Of a stretch of 64,000 bases of DNA, positions 1-6,973 are shown piece by piece. The DNA is from Parvularcula sp039822105 (GTDB lineage: Bacteria > Pseudomonadota > Alphaproteobacteria > Caulobacterales > Parvularculaceae): contig JBCBMW010000012.1 of the NCBI GenBank assembly GCA_039822105.1, forward strand, positions 48,140 to 112,139, given 5' to 3'. Positions within the stretch are counted from its first letter, which is position 1, and the number at the start of each line of letters is the position of its first letter. The translations under genes were made by a program, and so were the position numbers. The notes beneath the pieces are model-generated. The model was not told the DNA's origin, searched no databases, and was given only the letters and a program-made list of their open reading frames with translations.

Positions 1-1
1 G

Positions 2-1129
2 GTGGAGAAGCGCGATGACCCCAGCCTTGAGCATCGGCCCGTGCTGGTTGGCGGAGGGCAGCGCGGTGTCGTCTCGGCTGCTTGTTACATCGCCAGGACC
101 TACGGCGTTCGCTCCGCCATGCCGATCTTCAAAGCCAAGCGGCTGTGCCCCGAGGCGGTGATCGTGAAGCCCCGCTATGACGCTTACAGCGACGCCTCTC
201 GCCAGGTGCGCGCAGCCATGGAAGCGATCACACCGTTGGTCGAGCCGGTCTCCATCGATGAAGCCTTCCTTGATCTTTCGGGGACGGAGCGTCTCCACGG
301 CTGCGCCCCCGCTTCGACCCTCGTGAAACTGCAGCGCCGGGTCGAAGATGAGGTGGGTATCACGATTTCGATTGGCCTCAGCCACAACAAGTCGCTCGCG
401 AAGCTCGCTTCCGATCTCGACAAACCCCGCGGCTTTGCCGTGATCGGCGAAGCGGAGACCCTCACCTTCCTGGCTGAGCTTCCTGTGCGCAAAATCTACG
501 GCGTCGGCGCATCCTTCGCCGCCAAGCTCGAGAAAGAGGGCATACGAACAGTCGGTGATGTCCAAAACCTAGGCATCTGTGCCCTGACGGACCGGTTTGG
601 CGAGCATGGCCTGTGGCTGCACGCGCGGGCGATGGGAAAGGATCCAAGGCCCGTGCGCCTGGATCGTTTGACAAAGTCCGTATCGGGAGAGACCACCTTC
701 AACGAAGACACAATGGACCGTGACGTTCTTGAGGATCGCCTCTACGCCATGGCCCAGCGCGTTTCTGAGCGGGCCAAGGCCAAGGGCCTTGCAGGCCTGG
801 TGGTGACCCTCAAACTGAAGACAGCCCAGTTCAAGAGCCTCACCCGCAGGCGAACCCTCGGTGTGGCGACCAATCTTGCAGCTGTGCTGTTCGACGAGGC
901 CAAAGCGCTACTCGCGGAAGAGCAAACCCGATCGCCACGCACCGCATACCGGCTTATCGGCGTCGGGATTTCCGATCTCGTCACCGATGAGGAAGCCCGT
1001 GCTGATCTTGCCTATCCTGAGGACCACGAACGCCATAGACAGCGCGAAGACGCCCTCGCCAGCCTGCGCGGGAAGTTCGGAAAAGACGTGATCGGCACAA
1101 TGCGTGACCGCCGCACGACCAAGCGCTGA
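2..1129 (+). CDS. dinB: DNA polymerase IV (Y-family), 5' end cut by window edge
   Basis: Error-prone Y-family translesion polymerase. The reading frame is open to the left edge. The first visible codon (GTG) most likely encodes the Val of the family's SVEKRD stretch rather than a start, so the N-terminal catalytic segment (DxDAFYAS) lies outside the window. Visible: the GVVSAACYIARTYGVRSAMP segment of the fingers/palm, the catalytic SIDEAFLDLSG motif (Asp and Glu near residues 86-87 of the visible part), helix-hairpin-helix type sequence around VRKIYGVGASFAAKL, and the little-finger domain to the C-terminus. A little over 370 residues are present of the usual 350-430. In LexA-regulated genomes this gene is often SOS-induced, but its promoter is not in the window. 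The next gene starts 19 bases after its stop. Confidence 0.95.
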   Translation: MEKRDDPSLEHRPVLVGGGQRGVVSAACYIARTYGVRSAMPIFKAKRLCPEAVIVKPRYDAYSDASRQVRAAMEAITPLVEPVSIDEAFLDLSGTERLHGCAPASTLVKLQRRVEDEVGITISIGLSHNKSLAKLASDLDKPRGFAVIGEAETLTFLAELPVRKIYGVGASFAAKLEKEGIRTVGDVQNLGICALTDRFGEHGLWLHARAMGKDPRPVRLDRLTKSVSGETTFNEDTMDRDVLEDRLYAMAQRVSERAKAKGLAGLVVTLKLKTAQFKSLTRRRTLGVATNLAAVLFDEAKALLAEEQTRSPRTAYRLIGVGISDLVTDEEARADLAYPEDHERHRQREDALASLRGKFGKDVIGTMRDRRTTKR

Positions 1130-1148
1130 CAAGACCAAAAGGACCACC

Positions 1149-1487
1149 ATGCCCCTGACACTGACCGGCCTCAAAAACTGTGACACCTGCAAAAAGGCGC
1201 TGAAATCACTGCGCGACGCGGGCGCCGAGCCGAGTTTCGTCGACATTCGGAGCGAGGCAGATCTTGAGACCTTGGTGCCTCAATGGTTGGACGCGGTTGG
1301 CGCGGACACCTTGATCAACAAGCGTTCAACGACCTGGCGCAACCTCTCCGACGCTGAACGGGCGATGGAACCCGCGGCACTTCTCCAAACCCATCCAACA
1401 CTGATCAAAAGGCCCGTTATCGAAACGGGTGACGCCATCTATGTGGGCTGGACAAAAGACGTGCAAGCAGCCCTCATAGGGTCATAA
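1149..1487 (+). CDS. ArsC/Spx-like (YffB-type) thioredoxin-fold protein
   Basis: A 112-residue protein of the arsenate reductase/Spx fold. Near the N-terminus it has the motif NCDTCKKALK, giving a C-x-x-C where many YffB proteins have a single Cys. Later it carries LINKRSTTWR and LIKRPVI, which match the family's conserved Arg-containing segments. An in-frame upstream Met exists at 1104, inside dinB, but the ATG at 1149 gives the usual family N-terminus (TLTGLKNCDTC). The precise substrate is unknown; YffB-type proteins are usually described as glutathione-dependent or arsenate reductase-like without proven arsenate activity. It lies between dinB and a RidA gene on the same strand with short gaps, so it may be co-transcribed. 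Confidence 0.8.
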   Translation: MPLTLTGLKNCDTCKKALKSLRDAGAEPSFVDIRSEADLETLVPQWLDAVGADTLINKRSTTWRNLSDAERAMEPAALLQTHPTLIKRPVIETGDAIYVGWTKDVQAALIGS

Positions 1488-1517
1488 GTCTGTTGCGTAA
1501 AAGGGAGGATACCAACC

Positions 1518-1979
1518 ATGACCACGGTCGAGCACAAGCTTGCTGAACGCGGACTGATCTTACCGGAACCGGCCCTGCCGCTGGCCAGCTATGTGCCATC
1601 GCGGAAGGTTGGATCGCTGATTTTCATCTCTGGTCAGCTGCCTTTTCGCAATGGCGAACTGATCCAAGGTCGGCTCGGCGAGGACCTCACGACAGAAGAA
1701 GGAGCTCTCGCAGCGGAGGCCTGCGGTGTGATGATCGTTTCACAGCTGAAGCACGCGCTGGGCGGTGATCTTGGGCGCGCGCAGTGCTGCATCAAGCTCG
1801 ACGGGTTTGTGGCATGCACACCGATGTTCACGGATCATCCTGAAGTGATCAATGGCGCATCGAACCTAATGGAAGATCTCTTCGCCGACCGCGGCCGCCA
1901 CGCACGAGCCGCGGTGGGGTGCCCTTCACTCCCCCGCGGCGCCGCTGTCGAGGTCGCCGCCGTTTTCGCCATCGATTAG
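1518..1979 (+). CDS. RidA/YjgF/UK114 family protein
   Basis: A 153-residue member of the RidA superfamily. The family hydrolyses reactive enamine/imine intermediates made by PLP enzymes, although several subgroups have other or unknown activities. Family features seen are GSLIFISGQLPFRNGEL, the central TTEEGALAAEACG helix and the C-terminal block LPRGAAVEVAAVFAID. It is somewhat longer than classical RidA (about 130 residues), as in the Atu1240-like alphaproteobacterial subgroup. AAGGGAGG lies upstream of the ATG. Its last 18 codons overlap the 3' end of lpxB on the other strand by 54 bases, and the conserved RidA C-terminal block lies in that overlap. Confidence 0.82.
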   Translation: MTTVEHKLAERGLILPEPALPLASYVPSRKVGSLIFISGQLPFRNGELIQGRLGEDLTTEEGALAAEACGVMIVSQLKHALGGDLGRAQCCIKLDGFVACTPMFTDHPEVINGASNLMEDLFADRGRHARAAVGCPSLPRGAAVEVAAVFAID

Positions 1980-3110
1980 TGCCAGGGTCTCCCGCGCCGC
2001 CTGATCAGCAGCGTCGTGGGAGCCGATCAGGCTAGGTAGCAAGCGCCGGAAAGCCGAGGTTTGCCGCCGCCGCGCGTCATCGTCTTGGAACAGACGAACG
2101 ACATCCGCGCTGAGCTGGGAGGGCATACAGTCCTGCTGGATGCGCTCCGGGATCACCGCTTCACCGGCCATGATGTTCAAGATCGTCACGTAAGGTGTCG
2201 TGATCACCTTCTTGGCATAATAAGCCGCAATCGGAGCAACCTTGTAGGTGACCACCATCGGTGTCCCCGCGAGGGCAAGTTCCGTGGTCACCGTTCCAGA
2301 GGCGGCAAGGGCCACATCGCCTGCATCAAAAGCGTTGAAACGCTCATCCGGCGGCACCACCAAGGTATCGAGCTCCCAAGACGACGCCGCCGCGCGCACC
2401 CGCTCTTCCACGGAAGGGGCGGCAATCACCGCAATACGGAGGCCAGGGATGCGAGCCGCTATGTCATGCAGCGTGGGTTCGAACACCGGAAGCAGCCGCT
2501 TGACCTCACCGTTCCGACTGCCGGGCAAGACCAACAGCAGCGGCGCATCACCAATGTCGTGCTTCGCCCGAAACGCGGGGCCAGAACGGGGTGTTGACGC
2601 CGCCACCTGATAGTTGGGGTTGCCCACGAACTTTGCGTTGCCGCCAACATCGGTGAAGTGCTTGGGCTCAAATGGTAAGAGGCAAAGAAGAAGATCAAAG
2701 AGCTCTGAAGCAATGGCCGCCCGGTGAGGCCTCGATGCCCAAACCTGGGGCACACCGAGCTTCACCAGCGTTGTGTCAGGCACCTTTTTCTTGATCTTCG
2801 CGGCAACAACCTTTGAAAAAGCCCAGCTGTCGACGAGGATCGCCGCATCGGGCTGCTGCTCCTGCGCAAGCTTGGCCAGCGAGGAGGCAAGCCCCAGTGC
2901 CTTCGGGATCGCGGCAAGTGCATCGGCCGGTCCCATGACAGCCAACTGATCGGTATCGAGAGGATTTTCGAGGCCTTCCGCCGCCATGAGTGGCCCGCCG
3001 CCGCCGATGAACCGGATATCAGGAGACTGGCTCTTCAAAGCAGCCATCAGCGATGAGCCAAGCGCATCACCCGACGGCTCGCAAGCCGCAAGGAGGATGG
3101 TGCGGGTCAA
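1926..3110 (-). CDS. lpxB: Lipid-A-disaccharide synthase
   Basis: GT19 glycosyltransferase that condenses lipid X with UDP-2,3-diacylglucosamine to form the lipid A disaccharide at the inner membrane. The N-terminus LLAACEPSGDALGS is the family's AGExSGD motif with Cys for Gly. The C-terminal half has LPGSRNGEVKRLLP and ALAASGTVTTELALAGTPMVVTYK, the nucleotide-binding signature. At 394 residues the length is normal. The start is TTG at 3110, forming a TTGA overlap with the lpxI stop and following an AGAGGTGA ribosome site. It is the last gene of the minus-strand lpx run. Its variable Gly/Asp-rich tail is encoded opposite the conserved 3' end of the RidA gene. Confidence 0.96.
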   Translation of the reverse strand: MTRTILLAACEPSGDALGSSLMAALKSQSPDIRFIGGGGPLMAAEGLENPLDTDQLAVMGPADALAAIPKALGLASSLAKLAQEQQPDAAILVDSWAFSKVVAAKIKKKVPDTTLVKLGVPQVWASRPHRAAIASELFDLLLCLLPFEPKHFTDVGGNAKFVGNPNYQVAASTPRSGPAFRAKHDIGDAPLLLVLPGSRNGEVKRLLPVFEPTLHDIAARIPGLRIAVIAAPSVEERVRAAASSWELDTLVVPPDERFNAFDAGDVALAASGTVTTELALAGTPMVVTYKVAPIAAYYAKKVITTPYVTILNIMAGEAVIPERIQQDCMPSQLSADVVRLFQDDDARRRQTSAFRRLLPSLIGSHDAADQAARETLALIDGENGGDLDSGAAGE

Positions 3111-3991
3111 CCCGTCACCTCTTCAGTGCGATAGCCATAAACGAAGACACCAAGCTCATCCGCCTTTGCGATCACTTCGTCGCGATCGATCACCAGTGCA
3201 TGTTCCGCCTGCGCAGCAACTCCGGCGAGGCCCGCGGCATGAGCCCGTTCAATCGTCTCAACGCCGATGGTGGGCAGATCAACCCGAAGCTCTTGACCAG
3301 GTTTGGGGCGCTTCACCAAGACGCCGACCAGGCTCTGTTCTTCCCCGGGCTCATAGCCCTTGAGGTTCTCCGGTAGATCCGCACACCGCCGAAGCATGGC
3401 ATCGGTCCCCTCGGCCGCTTCAACAGCCAGGACAAAACCCCGCCGGATCACAGCGCCTTGGCCCACATCAAAGGGACCAAGCACCTCGACCAACGCTGCT
3501 CCTTTGGCCATGTCGGGAAAATCATCCCGACAGGGCGTTTTGGTGCCGAGTGCCCCAGCTGGGAGGAGGAGGCGCTCCGACGCTGCTTCCGCGCCAATGA
3601 CCTGGAAGCCCTCACCCTCAAAAACGTCGACAATCACATCGAGAATGGCGCCGTCGCCTTTTCGCGCAGCAGCCACGACCTTCGGCAGAACCATAGCGCC
3701 GCGCCAGTCCGCCTTGATCGAAGCGAAGTTGGGACGTTTCAGCTGCCCCGCGAGGCACACCGCATCGCAGCCCTCGCTCTTCAACCGCTTGATAACGCGG
3801 CCAAGTTCACCGATCTGGACCTGATCATTCGGATAGGACGTGATCGGCCCTTCTTCGTCCGTTAGCCGAACGATGAACGGTTGCCGGCCAGCATTGGCCT
3901 CAGCCTCAGCCACTCTCAAGGGTAGTGTTCCGCCCCCGGCAAGAATGCCCAGGCGCGACCATGTCCCCTCGCCTATTGCGCCGGAAGGCAT
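3107..3991 (-). CDS. lpxI: UDP-2,3-diacylglucosamine diphosphatase LpxI
   Basis: LpxI (DUF1009 family) converts UDP-2,3-diacylglucosamine to lipid X. It replaces LpxH in many alphaproteobacteria and was characterised in Caulobacter. Visible: N-terminal LGILAGGGTLPLRVAEA, the C-terminal-domain block VLAVEAAEGTDAMLRRC containing the family's catalytic-region Asp, and the terminal EVIAKADELGVFVYGY. At 294 residues it is a usual length. Its ATG lies 19 bases inside the lpxA 3' end, and its stop overlaps the lpxB TTG start, so lpxA-lpxI-lpxB are probably translationally coupled. No strong Shine-Dalgarno is visible before the ATG, consistent with coupling. Confidence 0.94.
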   Translation of the reverse strand: MPSGAIGEGTWSRLGILAGGGTLPLRVAEAEANAGRQPFIVRLTDEEGPITSYPNDQVQIGELGRVIKRLKSEGCDAVCLAGQLKRPNFASIKADWRGAMVLPKVVAAARKGDGAILDVIVDVFEGEGFQVIGAEAASERLLLPAGALGTKTPCRDDFPDMAKGAALVEVLGPFDVGQGAVIRRGFVLAVEAAEGTDAMLRRCADLPENLKGYEPGEEQSLVGVLVKRPKPGQELRVDLPTIGVETIERAHAAGLAGVAAQAEHALVIDRDEVIAKADELGVFVYGYRTEEVTG

Positions 3992-4764
3992 AGGGGCCGG
4001 TTTTCTTCACTATTGGCTTTCATGAAATCGACGATTTCCATGACCACAGGCGAGTCTTTGTAAAGCTCCGTCGCGTCAGCGATGCGCTCCTGCAGCGTAC
4101 CTTCAGGCGCGAAAAGCTGCCGGTAAGCCGCACGGATCGAGTGGATCGCCTTTCGGTCCATACCGCGGCGCTTCATCCCCACGATGTTGAGGCCTTCGAG
4201 CTTAGCGCGGTTCCCAAACACCGACCCATACGGAATAACGTCACTCCCGAGGATCGCTCCACCGCCGACAAAACAATAGTTCCCAAGCCGGGTGAACTGA
4301 TGAATGGCGGTGATCCCGGAAACGAAAACATAGTTTCCGATTTCGATATGACCGCCAAGAGTTGCGTTGTTGGCCATGATCACATTGTCGCCAATGATAC
4401 AGTCGTGGGCCACATGGCACCCGACCATGTAGAGGCCGTCGTCACCGACGACAGTCTTACCGCCACCTTGCTCGGTACCCGGATGCATCGTTACGTGTTC
4501 ACGAATTTGGTTCCGTGCACCGATGGTCAGTATTGTCTTCTCACCTTTATAGTTGAGGTGCTGCGGCGGCATGCCGAGCACGGCGAAAGGCATCACCTCG
4601 GTATCATCGCCGACAGTGGTGTGGCCGAGAACCACCGCGTGGGGGTGAAGCTTCACCCGGTTTCCCAGTTTCACGTGAGGGCCAACATGGACGAATGGTC
4701 CAATCTCGACATCCTCACCAAGCTCTGCACCATCCTCAACAATCGCACGCGGATGAACTGCCAT
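3973..4764 (-). CDS. lpxA: UDP-N-acetylglucosamine acyltransferase
   Basis: First enzyme of lipid A synthesis: a trimeric left-handed beta-helix acyltransferase that uses hydroxyacyl-ACP. Hexapeptide repeats run through residues 10-190. The catalytic His is the second His of HVAHDC, about residue 120. The block GDDGLYMVGCHVAHDC and the C-terminal helical region (GMKRRGMDRKAIHSIRAAYR) are typical. The chosen ATG at 4764 shares a base with the fabZ stop (TGATG) and follows a GGAGG site. A GTG one codon upstream (4767) is also possible. It yields 263 residues, normal for the family. Confidence 0.96.
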   Translation of the reverse strand: MAVHPRAIVEDGAELGEDVEIGPFVHVGPHVKLGNRVKLHPHAVVLGHTTVGDDTEVMPFAVLGMPPQHLNYKGEKTILTIGARNQIREHVTMHPGTEQGGGKTVVGDDGLYMVGCHVAHDCIIGDNVIMANNATLGGHIEIGNYVFVSGITAIHQFTRLGNYCFVGGGAILGSDVIPYGSVFGNRAKLEGLNIVGMKRRGMDRKAIHSIRAAYRQLFAPEGTLQERIADATELYKDSPVVMEIVDFMKANSEENRPLCLPAQ

Positions 4765-5228
4765 CACTTTGCCTCCGCCAGCATCGCAGCAAAGACCGCT
4801 TCAGCGACCAGTTTGCCGTCAACCATGGCTTTTCCTTCGTACTTCCAGACCGGTGGTCGGCGCTGGATCACTTTCACATGCAACTCAAGCTGATCGCCAG
4901 GAACCACGGGTTTACGGAACTTGGCCTTATCAACACCCATGAACAAAACGACTTTGCCCTCGGAATCGAGTTCATCAGCATACACAGTGTAGGACGCAGC
5001 CGTCTGCGCCATCGCTTCGATGATCAAGACACCGGGCATCACCGGCATCTGAGGGAAGTGCCCCTGGAAAAAGGGCTCATTGATCGTGACGTTCTTCACA
5101 CCAACAGAACCCTCTGTGCGCGAAACGTTCGTCAGCTTATCGATCATCAAAAAGGGGTAGCGGTGCGGGATCAGGGCTTGGATACCAGCAACATCGAGAT
5201 CCGGCAGAGCGTCGTCGTGTTCAGTCAT
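4764..5228 (-). CDS. fabZ: 3-hydroxyacyl-[acyl-carrier-protein] dehydratase FabZ
   Basis: Hot-dog fold dehydratase of fatty acid elongation. It competes with LpxA/LpxD for hydroxyacyl-ACP, which explains its place in the lpx cluster. The catalytic residues are the His of QGHFPQMPVMPG (about residue 57) and the Glu of LIIEAMAQTA (about residue 71). HRYPFLMID near the N-terminus is also typical. The start chosen is ATG at 5228, overlapping the lpxD stop by one base (TGATG) with GAAG just upstream. A longer frame back to 5279 would lie inside lpxD and adds non-family sequence. It yields 154 residues. Confidence 0.96.
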   Translation of the reverse strand: MTEHDDALPDLDVAGIQALIPHRYPFLMIDKLTNVSRTEGSVGVKNVTINEPFFQGHFPQMPVMPGVLIIEAMAQTAASYTVYADELDSEGKVVLFMGVDKAKFRKPVVPGDQLELHVKVIQRRPPVWKYEGKAMVDGKLVAEAVFAAMLAEAK

Positions 5229-6223
5229 CACTTCTTTTTTTCCGCAAGGCGGCTGACGGCCGCAACTTCTTTCATCCACTGACGGAAGGGCTTAGCAGGT
5301 GTTCCCCCCACACGGCCACCGGGCTCCACATCCCGCATAAGGCCGCTTCGCGCCGCCAGTTCAGCGCCGGCGCCGATGGTGATGTGATCAGCCATCCCAA
5401 CCTGACCGCCCATCATGACGCCATCGCCGACGACACAGGATCCTGACACGCCGGTGTGGCTGGCGATCAGAACCGAGCGCCCGATCTTACAATTGTGGGC
5501 GATCTGGCAGAGGTTATCGATCTTGGTCCCGTCGCCGATCTCGGTATCCGTCAGCATACCGCGGTCCACTGTCGTACCGGCACCGATGTCGACCGCATCA
5601 CCGATCCGGACAGCGCCGAGCTGAGGAATGTAGACCGCGCCAGCATCTCCTGGAACGTAGCCAAAGCCCGCTTCACCAATTCGGACCCCCGCTGCGATGG
5701 CGCATCCGCTCCCGAGCGTTGCGTGGGTGATAGAGGCGTGCGGACCAATGCGGGTTCCCGCGCCAATCACCACCCCGTGGCCAATCACAGCGTAAGGACC
5801 AATGACAGCGCCGTCGCTAATCTCCGCACCAGGACTGATGACAGCGGTGGGGTGGACAGCGGCGCTTTCTGAGATCACCGCTGGCGTCTCGTCCTCACGC
5901 CCGCATTCAGACTTACTCTCGAACAAAGCGGCGGCAATCTTAGCGTAGGCCAGGCGCGGCGCCGCAACCTCCAGGACAGAGCGCGCATGGGCCGGAAGAT
6001 CCCATGACTGACCTTTGGGAACGATGAGAAGCGCAGCCGGTCCAATCACGCCGCTTGGCTTTTCGGCGAAGGTGAGCGCGCCCTCACCGCCCTGTTCAGC
6101 ATCGGCCACGGACGAAATCTGGACGCCGCCATCAAGCACAAGCTCGCCGCCACCGATCTTCGCGGCAACAACCGGCGTCAGTCGGTCAATCAGACGAAAG
6201 AAACGAGAGTCAGGAAAAATCAT
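5228..6223 (-). CDS. lpxD: UDP-3-O-acylglucosamine N-acyltransferase
   Basis: Third lipid A enzyme, which adds the N-linked hydroxyacyl chain. It has an N-terminal uridine-binding domain, then a hexapeptide beta-helix. IAHNCKIG contains the catalytic His, and GHGVVIGAGTRIGPHA and the terminal RVGGTPAKPFRQWMKE are characteristic. It yields 331 residues from the ATG at 6223. A GTG two codons upstream (6229) is an alternative, and neither has a strong ribosome site. It sits between ompH and fabZ as in most Proteobacteria. Confidence 0.95.
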   Translation of the reverse strand: MIFPDSRFFRLIDRLTPVVAAKIGGGELVLDGGVQISSVADAEQGGEGALTFAEKPSGVIGPAALLIVPKGQSWDLPAHARSVLEVAAPRLAYAKIAAALFESKSECGREDETPAVISESAAVHPTAVISPGAEISDGAVIGPYAVIGHGVVIGAGTRIGPHASITHATLGSGCAIAAGVRIGEAGFGYVPGDAGAVYIPQLGAVRIGDAVDIGAGTTVDRGMLTDTEIGDGTKIDNLCQIAHNCKIGRSVLIASHTGVSGSCVVGDGVMMGGQVGMADHITIGAGAELAARSGLMRDVEPGGRVGGTPAKPFRQWMKEVAAVSRLAEKKK

Positions 6224-6275
6224 AGACACTGTTCGGACGCGTACAGACTGTGCTCTGGTCCGCGCCCACTCCTCA

Positions 6276-6872
6276 CTACTGGCTTTTTTGCTGCGCCAGG
6301 GCCGCTGCCCGTTGCGCCTGAAGATCCGGTTTCACCACTTGAATGGTTTGGATCTCCTTATCGAGGCGCGTGATCACCTCGCTTGTGATGTTGTTGGCGT
6401 CCGCCGCTGACAGCACCGCTTGCCGATCCATCAGCACGGTGCCTTTCCGCTTCTTGAAAATGTCGTCGACGATCGGCTCCCATGCCGCCGCGAGTTGGTT
6501 GTAGGCCATCGACTGCGCCTGCTGCAGCTCAGCCTCGCGGATGCGCATGAGCTGCTCGACGTTCCGGCCCTTCTCCAGCAGCGCTTGGTAGCGGCGGGTG
6601 AAATCCTCTTTGCTGAGAGAGGGCTGGCTGGCCTTCAGGGCTTCGCTTTCTTGCTGCACGGCCTGCTCTTGGGCCTGGATCTCGGCGGCCACCTGTTGGC
6701 CGATGACCTGAAGCTGCGCGGAGATCGATTGACCGGCCTTCGACGTGACCAGCACCTTCTCCTGATCCAGAACGAGAATGACGGTGTTGCCCCGCTGCGC
6801 ATGCGCGGCGCCGCTCCAGCCCAACAGGACAAGCATCGCCAAGAATGCGGTTACAGTCCGTCTCAGGGTCAT
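6276..6872 (-). CDS. skp: OmpH/Skp family periplasmic chaperone
   Basis: Periplasmic chaperone that holds unfolded outer-membrane proteins for delivery to BamA. The ATG at 6872, preceded by GAGAG, gives a clear Sec signal peptide (TLRRTVTAFLAMLVLLGWSG...AHA) with cleavage after AHA. The rest is a long coiled-coil-prone region rich in Gln, Glu and Ala (QQVAAEIQAQEQAVQQE), which forms the tentacles of Skp. It is 198 residues, slightly longer than E. coli Skp. An upstream extension to 6935 is in frame but would bury the signal peptide. It lies between bamA and lpxD, the classic position. Confidence 0.92.
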   Translation of the reverse strand: MTLRRTVTAFLAMLVLLGWSGAAHAQRGNTVILVLDQEKVLVTSKAGQSISAQLQVIGQQVAAEIQAQEQAVQQESEALKASQPSLSKEDFTRRYQALLEKGRNVEQLMRIREAELQQAQSMAYNQLAAAWEPIVDDIFKKRKGTVLMDRQAVLSAADANNITSEVITRLDKEIQTIQVVKPDLQAQRAAALAQQKSQ

Positions 6873-6973
6873 CACTCTCTCCACATTGACACCGGTCACC
6901 CCCGACCCATGCAGGAAGCCTAACGCGAAATCCACTGGTGAAGGCGTGAACCCTGTTCACACTCCGTGAGCGA

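Noticed and set aside
2061..2597. 178-codon plus-strand frame opposite lpxB
   Set aside because: It mirrors the lpxB reading frame and its product has no recognisable motif; lpxB is clearly the gene.
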